From Paraburkholderia podalyriae (GTDB taxonomy: Bacteria; Pseudomonadota; Gammaproteobacteria; Burkholderiales; Burkholderiaceae): DNA of 64,000 nt. Made by a program: the position numbers and the translations under genes. Below, one piece after another: positions 16,729-25,177 of the stretch. The stretch's first letter is position 1. The number at the start of each line of letters is the position of its first letter. A model generated the notes under the pieces. That model was given only the letters and a program-made list of their open reading frames with translations, did not search any database and was not told the DNA's origin. The stretch is taken from contig NZ_VZQQ01000006.1 in the NCBI RefSeq assembly GCF_014397785.1, positions 1-64,000 of the forward strand, read 5' to 3'.

Positions 16729-18231
16729 CTACTTCGAAATATCCTCGAGCGCGACATCGCGCGTCTTCGGTCCCAGCGTACCGATCGCGACCATCACGAT
16801 CGCCATCGCGCCGGAGATGAACATAAACACGCCGTTCACGCCGAAGCGACCGAGGCAGGCGGCAATCACGAACGCCGAGAACATCGCCGAAATCCGGCTC
16901 CACGAATAAACGAAGCCGACCGCGCGCGCCCGGATGCCGGTCGGAAACAGTTCCGCCTGGTACGCGTGATAGCTATATGAAATGATGTTGCCGGCGAGCA
17001 CGAGGCACACGCCGAGACTCACCAGCAGCACCGTCTCACGCGCCTGGCTGAACGCAACTCCGCATACGACGTTGACCGCCGCCATGCAGATGATGACGGT
17101 CTTGCGCTCGAAGCGATCGGCGATCAGCAACCCGAGCAACGGCCCGAGCGGTGCCGCGATCGCGATGATGCTCGCGTACATCAGACTCGTCGTCACCGTG
17201 ATGCCCTGCTTGATCAGCAGCGTCGGAATCCAGTTCGCGAAGCCGTAGTAGCCCATCGTCTGGAACACGTGAAAGATGATCAGCATCAGCGTGCGCTTGC
17301 GATACGGCGGCACCAGCAGATCGCGAAACGCCGCCCGCGCGCGCACCGGTTCGGGCCGCGCGGGCTCGGGCAACGGCAGGCCGCATTGGCGCTGATATTC
17401 GCGCGCGACGCGTGCTTCGAGACGCGTCATCACCGCGTCGGCTTCGTCGAGGCGGCCTTTTTGCGCGAGCCAGCGCGGGCTCTCCGGCAAGCCACGGCGA
17501 ATCCACCACACCACGATCGCGCCGAGCGCGCCGATCAGCACGACCACACGCCAGCCGTCGAGGCCGAACACGTGCTGCGGCACCAGCCGATACGACAGGA
17601 ACGCGACGATCGGCACCGCGCAGAAGCCGACTGCTTGCGAGCACGCCGAAGCGCGGCCGCGAATGTGCTTCGGCACGAGTTCGGAAATATATGTGCCGAT
17701 CGTGACGATCTCGACGCCGATGCCGATTCCCGCGATAAAGCGCCAGCAGTTCAAGCCGAGCGCCGTGTGCTGGAACGCCATCACGATGTTGGCGGCCGTG
17801 TACCACAGCAGCGACCAGGTGAATATCGCGCGCCGGCCGAAGCGGTCGGCGAGAAAGCCGCAGGCCGCCGTGCCGATGAAAAGTCCCGCGAACAGCGCGG
17901 CGATGAAACTCGCGACGCCGCTCGTGCCGAACAGGCCGCGCGTCGTGGCCGTCAGCAGCCCGCTGTGCACGAGTCCCGGCGCGATATAGCCGGAGTACAT
18001 CAGGTCGTAGAGTTCGAAGAACATGCCGAAGCTCAGCAGCATCACGAGCTGCCAGATCGTGCGAGTCGCGGGTAGCCGGTCGAGCCGCGCGGAAATGCGC
18101 GCGCCGTCGAGCGCGATCGCGCCGGCGCGGCCCGAGCCTGCCGCATCGGCGCCCGCGTCCGTGCGTGAGTCACCCAGCGCACCGGCGTCGCCGAGCGCCG
18201 ATGCGTATACCGCCTGATTCGACGATTTCAT
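16729..18231 (-). CDS. MFS transporter, sugar/organic-acid:proton symporter type
   Basis: The 500-residue permease has 12 predicted membrane helices after a polar 50-residue N-terminus. Family signatures are the loop 2-3 motif GFLADRFGRRAIF (about 135-147), the GTYISELVPKHIRGRASA stretch typical of the sugar-porter/metabolite:H+ symporter group (about 180-197), and RRGLPESPRWLAQKGR before the central loop. It probably imports the acid degraded by the two enzymes encoded just upstream (HMG-CoA-lyase-like and CoA-transferase), which share its strand; 61 bp separate it from the CoA-transferase. The substrate is inferred only. Confidence 0.88.
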   Translation of the reverse strand: MKSSNQAVYASALGDAGALGDSRTDAGADAAGSGRAGAIALDGARISARLDRLPATRTIWQLVMLLSFGMFFELYDLMYSGYIAPGLVHSGLLTATTRGLFGTSGVASFIAALFAGLFIGTAACGFLADRFGRRAIFTWSLLWYTAANIVMAFQHTALGLNCWRFIAGIGIGVEIVTIGTYISELVPKHIRGRASACSQAVGFCAVPIVAFLSYRLVPQHVFGLDGWRVVVLIGALGAIVVWWIRRGLPESPRWLAQKGRLDEADAVMTRLEARVAREYQRQCGLPLPEPARPEPVRARAAFRDLLVPPYRKRTLMLIIFHVFQTMGYYGFANWIPTLLIKQGITVTTSLMYASIIAIAAPLGPLLGLLIADRFERKTVIICMAAVNVVCGVAFSQARETVLLVSLGVCLVLAGNIISYSYHAYQAELFPTGIRARAVGFVYSWSRISAMFSAFVIAACLGRFGVNGVFMFISGAMAIVMVAIGTLGPKTRDVALEDISK

Positions 18232-18292
18232 CGTCTGTCTCCAGAATTTTTGGTCTATTGCCGGTTCGAGCGAATGCAGCGCGGCACGACGC

Positions 18293-19543
18293 TCACGCGG
18301 CCGCGCGCGGCCGCGCTTGCATGTCGCCGCCTAGCTCCGCGATCCGCGCGTCGTCAAAGCCGAGTTCGCGCAGCACGTCGACGGTGTGCTCGCCGATTCT
18401 CGCGATGGGCCGACGGGGCCCAAGACGTGCACCGTCGATCGAAATCGGCAGCAACGGCATCGCGGTTTCGCTGCCGTCCTCGAGCGTCAGCGGCACGAGG
18501 CCGCCGCTCGCGTTCAGGTGCGGATCCTCGAACAGTTCTTCGGGCTTCGTGATCGACGCGAACGGAATGTGATTCCGCTCGAACAGCGGCACGAGCGTCG
18601 CGCCGTCGAGACGGCTCAGGCTTTCGCCGAGCGTCTGCAGCAGCCAGCCGCGCGCGAGCACGCGGTCGTTGTTGGTCGCGAGGCGCGCATCGGCGAGCAG
18701 ATCGTCGCGTTCGAGAATCGCGCACAGCGCGCGCCACTGCGCGTCGCCCGTCGCGGCGATGAACATCTGCTCGCCGTGCGCGAGCGTGAACACGTCGTAG
18801 ACGGCCCAGGCGCTGATGCGCTCCGGCATCGGCGCGGCGGCCACGCCGGTCGCCGCGAACTGCTGCATGTGCTGCGCGCAGAGCAGCACGCAGTTCTCGA
18901 ACAGCGCGCTCTGCACCTCCTTGCCGCGGCCGCTCGCGTGCCGCTCGTGCAGCGCCGCCAGCACGCCGATCGCGCCGAACATGCCGCCCATGATGTCGTT
19001 GACCGAGCTGCCCGCGCGCAGCGGACGGCCCACCGGCCCGGTCATGTACGCGAGCCCCGCCATCATCTGCACGACTTCGTCGAGCGCGAGACGATGTTCG
19101 TAAGGACCATTGAGAAAGCCCTTGTGCGACACATAGATCAGCTTCGGGTTACGCTCGCGCAGCGTCGCGTAATCGAGGCCGAGACTCGCCATGCGGCCGG
19201 GCTTGAAGTTTTCGACGAATACGTCGGCGCTATCGACGAGTTGCTTCAGCGCGGCGAGACCGGCTTCGCTGTCGAGATCGAGCGCGACGCTCTTCTTGTT
19301 GCGATTGAAGGTCCGGAAAAAGCCCGCGCCGGTGCCGAGCAGCCGGCGAGTGCTGTCGCCGCGCGGCGGCTCGACCTTGATCACTTCGGCGCCGAGATCG
19401 CCGAGAATCATGCCGCAGGTCGGACCCATCACCATATGCGACAACTCGATCACGCGGATGCCCGCGAGCGGCAACGCGCCCGGCTGCCGCGAAGACGTTG
19501 ACGACGAAGACGAAGCGGAGGTGGTGGAAGAATGCGGAGTCAT
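18293..19543 (-). CDS. CaiB/BaiF-family (class III) CoA-transferase
   Basis: The 416-residue enzyme moves CoA between carboxylic acids. After a Ser/Thr-rich N-terminus it shows the family opening (GIRVIELSHMVMGPTCG), the CoA-binding IKVEPPRGD, RNKKSVALDL and VFVENFKPG. The catalytic aspartate is probably Asp 183 in AGSSVNDIMGG. Its ATG overlaps the stop of the HMG-CoA lyase gene (ATGA at 19540-19543), so the two are translationally coupled. With that partner the likely acceptor is a branched C5-C6 diacid such as 3-hydroxy-3-methylglutarate, citramalate or itaconate; the human relative SUGCT uses such acids. Confidence 0.9.
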   Translation of the reverse strand: MTPHSSTTSASSSSSTSSRQPGALPLAGIRVIELSHMVMGPTCGMILGDLGAEVIKVEPPRGDSTRRLLGTGAGFFRTFNRNKKSVALDLDSEAGLAALKQLVDSADVFVENFKPGRMASLGLDYATLRERNPKLIYVSHKGFLNGPYEHRLALDEVVQMMAGLAYMTGPVGRPLRAGSSVNDIMGGMFGAIGVLAALHERHASGRGKEVQSALFENCVLLCAQHMQQFAATGVAAAPMPERISAWAVYDVFTLAHGEQMFIAATGDAQWRALCAILERDDLLADARLATNNDRVLARGWLLQTLGESLSRLDGATLVPLFERNHIPFASITKPEELFEDPHLNASGGLVPLTLEDGSETAMPLLPISIDGARLGPRRPIARIGEHTVDVLRELGFDDARIAELGGDMQARPRAAA

Positions 19544-20556
19544 TGCGGCACCTGCGGAACGGAAGAATGGGAACGACGCAAAGATTCGGAGTACTCGTCG
19601 GATTCGCGCGCACCCGCTTGCGCGTGCGCGAACTGCTTCGGCAATCCCGCTCGCGCGAGATAGCCGTACAGCGGCTCACCCGGCAGCGCTTGCGCCAGCA
19701 CCGCGCGCGATGCGAGCAGCCGCGTGAGGTCGATACCGGTGTCGTAGCCCATGCTCTCGAGCATGAACACGAGGTCTTCGGTATTGACGTTACCGGTCGC
19801 GCCCGGTGCATGCGGACAGCCGCCGAGACCGGCCAGCGACGCGTCGAACTCGCGGATGCCGTGACGCAGCGCGACCAGCGTGTTGGCCAGACCGAGGCCG
19901 CGCGTGTCGTGGAAATGCAGCGAGCGCAGCCTGTCGCCGGCGACGCCGCGCACCAGTTCGATGACCTCGGCGACCTGGCGCGGGGTCGCTTCGCCGGTCG
20001 TGTCGCCGAGCGCGATCACGTCGGCGCCGGCCTGCACCGCGGCGCGCGCGATCGCGGCGATATCCGCGTAGGGCACCGCGCCCTGCAGCGTGCAGCCGAA
20101 CACCGTCGACAAACCGGCGATCAACTCGACGCGGCGCCCAGTTGTCGAGGACGCGCCATCGATCAGCGCGCGCATCGCGGCGAACGCGTCGATCATCTGC
20201 GCGGGTGTCTTGCGCACGTTCGCGGCGCTATGCGCGGCGCTCACCGAAATCGGCGCGACGATGCGCTGCACGCCGGCGTCGAGCGCGCGCTGCGCGCCCT
20301 TCAGATTCGGCACGAGCGCGGTCACGCTCAGATCGTCGTAGCTGAGGGCGTGCGCGACTACGTCGGCGGCATCGGCCATCTGCGGCAGCAGCTTCGCCGG
20401 CACGAACGACGCGACTTCCATGTGGCGCACGCCGGCCGCGTAGGCGGCGTCGATCCAGCGCCGCTTGTCGTCGGTGGACATGATGCGGGCAATGCTTTGC
20501 AGACCGTCGCGCAGACCGACTTCGGTCACGACGACGCGCTCGCGGGTGTCATTCAT
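19540..20556 (-). CDS. Hydroxymethylglutaryl-CoA lyase family enzyme
   Basis: The 338-residue protein is a DRE-TIM aldolase-type lyase. It opens with VTEVGLRDGLQ (residues 10-20, the metal- and substrate-binding arginine region), followed by HMEVASFVPAKLLPQMADA, LHFHDTRGLGLANT (metal-binding histidines) and the cysteine loop GLGGCPHAPGATGN. HMG-CoA lyase makes acetyl-CoA and acetoacetate. ATG 20556 is chosen because the upstream extension has no family character. The overlap with the CoA-transferase suggests that the CoA ester is formed and cleaved by neighbouring enzymes. A citramalyl-CoA lyase role cannot be excluded. Confidence 0.9.
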   Translation of the reverse strand: MNDTRERVVVTEVGLRDGLQSIARIMSTDDKRRWIDAAYAAGVRHMEVASFVPAKLLPQMADAADVVAHALSYDDLSVTALVPNLKGAQRALDAGVQRIVAPISVSAAHSAANVRKTPAQMIDAFAAMRALIDGASSTTGRRVELIAGLSTVFGCTLQGAVPYADIAAIARAAVQAGADVIALGDTTGEATPRQVAEVIELVRGVAGDRLRSLHFHDTRGLGLANTLVALRHGIREFDASLAGLGGCPHAPGATGNVNTEDLVFMLESMGYDTGIDLTRLLASRAVLAQALPGEPLYGYLARAGLPKQFAHAQAGARESDEYSESLRRSHSSVPQVPQ

Positions 20557-20801
20557 CGGTTTGAATCCTGATCGTGGACGCGGGCCAGGGCGGCCCGTTG
20601 GATAGAAGTGATGCGCTAACTGGATCACAGCGTGCCCGCGTGCTGGGGCGCGGCAAAGTCTGCTTTGACGACGCACACCATCGCCGCTCGCGATGGCCGC
20701 TCAGGCCGATGAGGCGGGCTTTGACGCTTGCCTGGGTGAAATGCCTAGGGGTTTGTCTGGGGACGTGGCGAAGGCGCGGGTGACGACGCGCGTCGCCCGT
20801 C

Positions 20802-21695
20802 CTACATCATGCCCAGCAGATGCTCGAGCAAACGCGTGGCCGCCAGCGTCAACGCCGCGCGATCGCGCATGCAGATCACGAAGCGCCGCTCGGCCCACGC
20901 GTCGCGCAACGGCACGGCGACGATGCCGTATTCGTCGGCGGCATGGCGCGGGAGTGCCTCACGCGGCAGGATCGCGACCGCGAGACCCGCCTGGATGAAG
21001 CGATATGCGGCATCGAACGTCGACACATAGGTGCGGTAATTCAACTCGCTGCCCTTCTCCAGCGCGATGCGCTGCATCAGCGCGTTGACCGACGCATTCG
21101 ATGCGAGGCCCAGATGATCGAACGACAGCGTCTGCTCGAAGCCGATCTGCGTCTCGCCCGCGAGCGGATGCGCACGCGGCACGATCAGCGCGAGATGGTC
21201 GGCGCGATACGGCAACGTGTCGAGACTGCCGAGCGGCACCGTGTCGCGGCAGATGCCCAGATCGGCGACGCCCTCTTCGAGCCCACGCACGATGTCAGCG
21301 CTAACGCGCTCCTCGACGTCGACCCGAATCGCCGGATTCGCCCGCAAAAACGCCGACAACGCCTCGGGCAAAAACTCCACCATCGACGACACGTTGGCGA
21401 GCACGCGCACATGCCCACGCGCGCCGGCTGCATATTCGCTGAGTTCGGCCTGCAGGCGTTCGTGGCCGCGCATGATGAGCCGCGCGTGGCGCAACAGCGC
21501 TTCGCCGGCGGCGGTCGTGCGCACGCCGCGCTGGCTGCGCGACAGCAACGCGACATCGACAAGCGCTTCGAGATCGGCGAGTCGCTTGCTGACCGCCGAC
21601 GGCGCGATGAACTCGCGCTCGGCCGCGCGCGCGATCGTGCCTTCCTCGCATACGGCGATGAACAAGCGCAGTGTCACCTGATCGATTTGCCACAT
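20802..21695 (-). CDS. LysR-family transcriptional regulator
   Basis: The 297-residue protein has an N-terminal winged helix-turn-helix (LFIAVCEEGTIARAAEREFI; SAVSKRLADLE, about residues 10-45) and a periplasmic-binding-like effector domain to the end. It lies 245 bp upstream of the HMG-CoA lyase gene on the same strand and probably controls that unit, though LysR genes are more often divergent. A G-rich run (21717-21730) lies 22 bp before the start. Confidence 0.9.
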   Translation of the reverse strand: MWQIDQVTLRLFIAVCEEGTIARAAEREFIAPSAVSKRLADLEALVDVALLSRSQRGVRTTAAGEALLRHARLIMRGHERLQAELSEYAAGARGHVRVLANVSSMVEFLPEALSAFLRANPAIRVDVEERVSADIVRGLEEGVADLGICRDTVPLGSLDTLPYRADHLALIVPRAHPLAGETQIGFEQTLSFDHLGLASNASVNALMQRIALEKGSELNYRTYVSTFDAAYRFIQAGLAVAILPREALPRHAADEYGIVAVPLRDAWAERRFVICMRDRAALTLAATRLLEHLLGMM

Positions 21696-21776
21696 CGGCG
21701 CAGTGGATTCTGGGTTGGGGGTGGGGGGAATTATGGTTGATCGCGACGTCTTTAGCAGCCATCGCGAGCCGGCAGA

Positions 21777-22367
21777 TTAGTTTCGCGGAATTGCGACCGA
21801 CGCTCGTTTCAACGCCCCCGAATCGTCTCGATACCAGACATCGAGGCGATCACGTTCCCAGCGAAGTCTTTCAACGTCCGGTCGAGTGTACGAAGTCGCA
21901 AGGTGCAGTGTTGCCACAGGTGCCTTGCCCGCAAAAAGTCTAAAAACCTCGAGCGGGTTAGACGCCACACTAACAACCAGACGGCGCTTGATGTCAATCG
22001 CGTCTTGCGCGACTAACTCATGCCCGTCAACCTTGTTCGGCGGACTGAAAAACATATCGTTGCGGCAGCCAGTACCACAAGGGAACCGCATCATTGCGAT
22101 GTCTCCGTACCATTGAATTCCCGGTCGGACTGATGTCTTGATGATTGTCTGTGTTGGTTTTCCGTTTTTTAACGCAGAGACAACACAATCATCGGACGCT
22201 CCGTTGTGCTTGCATTTCATGGATATCGCCCATCCAGCGGGACCTCGATGCAGATCATTGACAGGCTTATCTGGACCATATGCCGCCAAAGGGAGAGCGT
22301 AGCTGACAGTAGCCAAACACGGCAGAATGATGCTAGCGCACGTTCTTGTAAAACTTGAGGTCATGTT
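21777..22367 (-). CDS. Exported protein of unknown function (candidate periplasmic immunity protein)
   Basis: The 196-residue product has a signal peptide (CASIILPCLATVSYALPLAA) and a mature part with paired cysteines (SMKCKHNGASDDCVV; RFPCGTGCRND), so a disulfide-containing periplasmic protein is likely. The start at ATG 22367 (MTSSFTR) follows AGGGG. That start overlaps the stop of an effector-like remnant (22334) in another frame, the classical layout of a toxin followed by its immunity gene. No named family is recognised. Composition is AT-richer than the flanking genes. The immunity role is inferred from context. Confidence 0.6.
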   Translation of the reverse strand, partial: NMTSSFTRTCASIILPCLATVSYALPLAAYGPDKPVNDLHRGPAGWAISMKCKHNGASDDCVVSALKNGKPTQTIIKTSVRPGIQWYGDIAMMRFPCGTGCRNDMFFSPPNKVDGHELVAQDAIDIKRRLVVSVASNPLEVFRLFAGKAPVATLHLATSYTRPDVERLRWERDRLDVWYRDDSGALKRASVAIPRN

Positions 22368-22600
22368 CGAAAACCCCTGAAGGATTTGGGACTTGTATAG
22401 CATCCGGTGTAAGAAAGCGGGGCACCGCTGGATACATCTTCGGATTTTTTTATGTAGCTGGGCCTGCGCATCAGGGCTGTAATAATGCGTCGCCCCTGGT
22501 ATCGGATTGGAAGCGGACGCAGCGTAACAGGCTTCCCCCGCCGCGTCCAGGCTGTCATTCCAGGTCGCCTTGTTACCTGGAAGCTGTGCTTCGCTGGCTC
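22334..22600 (-). pseudogene. Frameshifted C-terminal fragment of a SleB-like cell-wall hydrolase
   Basis: Reading the minus strand from about 22590, one frame gives WNDSLDAAGEACYAA, then NPIPGATHYYSPDAQAQLH, resembling the end of SleB/CwlJ-type (Hydrolase_2) cell-wall hydrolases, in which a P-x-G-A-x-x-Y/F-x-N/S-P motif is common. At a run of seven A/T bases (22445-22451) the frame must shift to give a continuous sensible end, NPKMYPAVPRFLTPDA, finishing at TAG 22334-22336. The catalytic N-terminal part is absent, and the 5' edge touches the neighbouring broken gene. It is either a displaced effector tail or a truncated gene; the homopolymer could also be a sequencing error. Confidence 0.55.
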
Positions 22601-22608
22601 GACTTCGA

Positions 22609-23079
22609 TTATTTGATTGCCTTGCTTGTCGGCGTCACGCGCGGATCGTCGCACAGTCGCTGGCAGCCACCCTTGCATAACGGCATGAGACCCACGCTAA
22701 GCTGTAAATATCCACTGCGCCCAGTACTATCTTCTGGATAAGGCAACGTCTCCAGATGAGTATCAACATATATATATTGCGGTTTTATACGAAGTTGAAT
22801 CAAAAATTCTTTTAGTTGCTTACCCCGCGATTCTGCCAGTTATTTAGCATTGGTTTCCCCAACGTAAGCGTTTGCGACGATTTGGGCTTGAATCTCAACA
22901 TCGGGCCATTGCCGGGCATTCAATACCATGCCCACCATTTTTAGACGGTAGGAATTTGGAATTCCCTGGTAGTTCAGTGGAACGCTTTCGGTCAAATCTT
23001 CTGATACGGTACAAGCGATCACTTGCCGCGACATGGCAAAAGAGAATACAAAAAAAACGGATAAAATAATTTTTTTCAT
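22609..23079 (-). pseudogene. Exported OmpA-like small protein interrupted by one in-frame stop
   Basis: A signal peptide (MKKIILSVFFVFSFAMSRQ) leads into VPLNYQGIPNS and VEIQAQIVANAYVGETNAK, where TAA (22840-22842) interrupts the frame. The same frame continues at once with LAESRGKQLKEFLIQL and RIKPQYIYVDTHLETLP, ending at 22609. The joined sequence has the residue pattern of OmpA-type peptidoglycan-binding tails. A CAA-to-TAA change would explain the stop, so full length would be about 156 residues. It may be a recent nonsense mutation. An upstream ATG at 23112 overlaps another frame's TGA. Function unknown; it sits in the row of exported proteins of this island. Confidence 0.65.
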
Positions 23080-23247
23080 CAGATTACCAAATCTACTTTT
23101 CCGCAAATTCATCTGAATTGAACGTATCCCGGCCACGCATCAACGAAGCGCACCTGCGGGCGCTCATGCTTCCCACGCTTGACGCTCAAATGGAAAGCAC
23201 AGCGAAACGGGGCGACTATTGCAGTAGTACGGTTCGAAGCTTCGAAG

Positions 23248-23667
23248 CTATTGTGCTTCGGGTGGCTCGACTTCGATACAGTCCAGTGTTTCCGTAATTG
23301 AAGTGGTTCTGCGTAGATCACTGCCGGTTATTTGCCGACGGTGGCTATCAAAAAACTCTGTTTTAGTATCGATTACAAGGGTAACGGGAGTGTCGCCTTG
23401 CGGACTATGCCAGATAGCCTGGAACCTGTATGGCCCCATTCGCGCGCCGCCCATATGGGGCATTGTCAGACTATCTACTCGTACTCCCCACCCGGTATCT
23501 GTGACCGAAAACGATTGCAATATAAATTCCTTGAATTGCGGACGATCCTTCAGCATCGGCATGATGTTATCGGTGAAGCTAATCGCCCCTTCTGCGTAGG
23601 CGATCGGAACCAGCAAGGTACAGAACAACCAGGCGCTGAGTGCCTGCGCTAAACGTCGTTTAGCCAT
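23248..23667 (-). CDS. Exported small protein, paralogue of the next upstream gene
   Basis: The 139-residue product has a signal peptide (AWLFCTLLVPIAYAEG) and a mature part alignable along its length with the product of the neighbouring gene at 23745-24227: NIMPMLKDRPQFKEFILQSF against TIIPLLNKNAVLRELVLCNF, RMGPYRFQAIWH against RIGPYSMWANWH, then TLVIDTKTEFFDSHRR against LTINTHTDFVDAHGR, and closing VEPPE against IEPPE. Start ATG 23667 (MAKRRLAQ) is the one giving the signal peptide. Tandem exported paralogues behind a lytic-domain gene suggest immunity proteins; that is inference. Confidence 0.65.
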   Translation of the reverse strand: MAKRRLAQALSAWLFCTLLVPIAYAEGAISFTDNIMPMLKDRPQFKEFILQSFSVTDTGWGVRVDSLTMPHMGGARMGPYRFQAIWHSPQGDTPVTLVIDTKTEFFDSHRRQITGSDLRRTTSITETLDCIEVEPPEAQ

Positions 23668-23744
23668 AACTCTATTTCTCAATGGCGGTGCTGGTTTGCG
23701 TGACCCGGCTGCGCGGAGCCCCGCCTGAACGAGGCAGCATCGCG

Positions 23745-24227
23745 CTATCTGCCGCGTTGGCCGTTTTTTGCCGAGCACGTCTGTGGCTCGATACTGTGCT
23801 TTAGTCCACCGGGCACAGATTCCGACTGGTCTTTTTCCGGCGGCTCTATCGTTACGCTCTCGATGTATTCTTCAATGCGAACCGCCTTTTGCAAATCGCC
23901 TCCCACCTTCCTTCCGTGCGCGTCGACAAAATCAGTGTGCGTATTGATAGTGAGAATCACCGGCTTTACACCTGAATTCCCGTGCCAATTTGCCCACATT
24001 GAGTAAGGCCCAATTCGATCTCCTCCTAGCGCCTTCGATTGAATGTCGCCGATTCGCGTCCCCATTGGATCGCCAACGATATCGAAGTTGCAAAGCACCA
24101 GCTCTCTCAAGACTGCGTTTTTATTCAATAGCGGAATGATTGTCGAATAAAAATCGACCGACCCCGTCCCATCTAGCGCAAAGGAGACAAACGGAAAAAA
24201 CAACAAGAGAAAAAAAGCTTTTTTCAT
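23745..24227 (-). CDS. Exported small protein directly behind the 3D-domain gene (candidate immunity protein)
   Basis: The 160-residue product has a signal peptide (MKKAFFLLLFFPFVSFALDG) and a compact mature domain with one clear paralogue downstream. Its ATG follows the TAA of the 3D-domain gene with no gap (TAAATG at 24225-24230), so translation is almost certainly coupled. A peptidoglycan-acting effector would need a periplasmic antagonist, which matches the export signal. No named family is recognised. The last 30 residues (after IEPPEKDQSE) have no counterpart in the paralogue. Confidence 0.7.
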   Translation of the reverse strand: MKKAFFLLLFFPFVSFALDGTGSVDFYSTIIPLLNKNAVLRELVLCNFDIVGDPMGTRIGDIQSKALGGDRIGPYSMWANWHGNSGVKPVILTINTHTDFVDAHGRKVGGDLQKAVRIEEYIESVTIEPPEKDQSESVPGGLKHSIEPQTCSAKNGQRGR

Positions 24228-25175
24228 TTAATAGCCCAGGAATTTGACACGGGCGTTCTGGAGATCCCCTCCCGATCCTTGCCATGCGCGCGTCGCTGCG
24301 CTTCCGGGACCACTGAAGTGGTCGATATGTGCGCCGCGAATGCCACCGCTCGTATCATCGGCAGATCGCTCGCCAACTACTCGTCTACCGTCGCTAGAGG
24401 CAATATAAACCCGCGAGCGCCCGGGAATAACGGTAGGATCAATAGCTATCGAACGATTCGCCACTACATCAGCAAAGCAACCATGTGCGGCGTCAGTTTC
24501 ACTGAGGCGCGCTTGTGCAGGCTTGTTAAGGATATCCGGATGTCCGGCTGCATTTTTATGCCATCCGCCGCCGCCATTCCACCGGACGAAACGATGATCC
24601 AGGGTCTCGCCTGTTCCCTGCATTGGTACGCCGGCTGCACCATATAGGAAGTCTTGCCGATGACTTCCGGACACGCCAGGCGCCTGAGCCATTGGGCCGT
24701 GCGCATCACGTTCGTCTGCAATGATGTAATGCGTAACCTCAAAACCAGTTTCGTACCATGCTTGCGCCAGCGTTATGCGCAGAGGAACCGCCGTTATATC
24801 TTCGTCGGCTACCGTAAGTGTCAAGTCTCCTGATTCGCGCGATTCTAGAATCACCGTCGCGCAACCATCTAAATCGGTCGGACCCGAAATCTGTATTGTG
24901 TCGCTCGGACGGCTGCTCCTGATCGATAGGGTTCGCCCGAAAACCGAATCTGTTCGACGACTTTTCACTGTGGCTTGGATAGTCAGATGGTAGAGAATCT
25001 TCCCGCCCAACGCTCGCGAGGACGAGGAAATGACAGGCAACTTGTCGCCGAAATTGTTGTCTGGAATATTCCACGACAACAGGTTCGCTGCAATCCTAAC
25101 TTCAACGCATGAATCCGGGTTTGTGCTCGTACATGCGGTGTCGTGAATCGTTAGCCAATCCGTACTGTCCGGCAT
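24228..25175 (-). CDS. 3D-domain protein, predicted peptidoglycan-lytic effector
   Basis: The 315-residue protein has no signal peptide. The N-terminal part looks like an Ig/Big-like beta domain (about 15-135, with TIQISGPTDLDGCATV). The C-terminal part carries the 3D (Asp-Asp-Asp) double-psi-barrel signature: RSIAIDPTVIPGRSRVYI (about 242-258), SADDTSGGIRGAHIDHF (about 270-286), the fold of MltA-type lytic transglycosylases. Lack of an export signal with an exported, coupled neighbour fits an effector delivered by a secretion machine. It follows a small tail-like protein gene by 2 bp (TAG-GA-ATG). A resident muramidase role is the alternative. Confidence 0.7.
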   Translation of the reverse strand: MPDSTDWLTIHDTACTSTNPDSCVEVRIAANLLSWNIPDNNFGDKLPVISSSSRALGGKILYHLTIQATVKSRRTDSVFGRTLSIRSSRPSDTIQISGPTDLDGCATVILESRESGDLTLTVADEDITAVPLRITLAQAWYETGFEVTHYIIADERDAHGPMAQAPGVSGSHRQDFLYGAAGVPMQGTGETLDHRFVRWNGGGGWHKNAAGHPDILNKPAQARLSETDAAHGCFADVVANRSIAIDPTVIPGRSRVYIASSDGRRVVGERSADDTSGGIRGAHIDHFSGPGSAATRAWQGSGGDLQNARVKFLGY

Positions 25176-25177
25176 TC

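Noticed and set aside
23109..23321. Minus-strand frame ending next to the interrupted exported protein gene
   Set aside because: It could be another toxin tail because its TGA overlaps an ATG at 23112, but its sequence resembles nothing I know and it overlaps another gene, so it is not listed.
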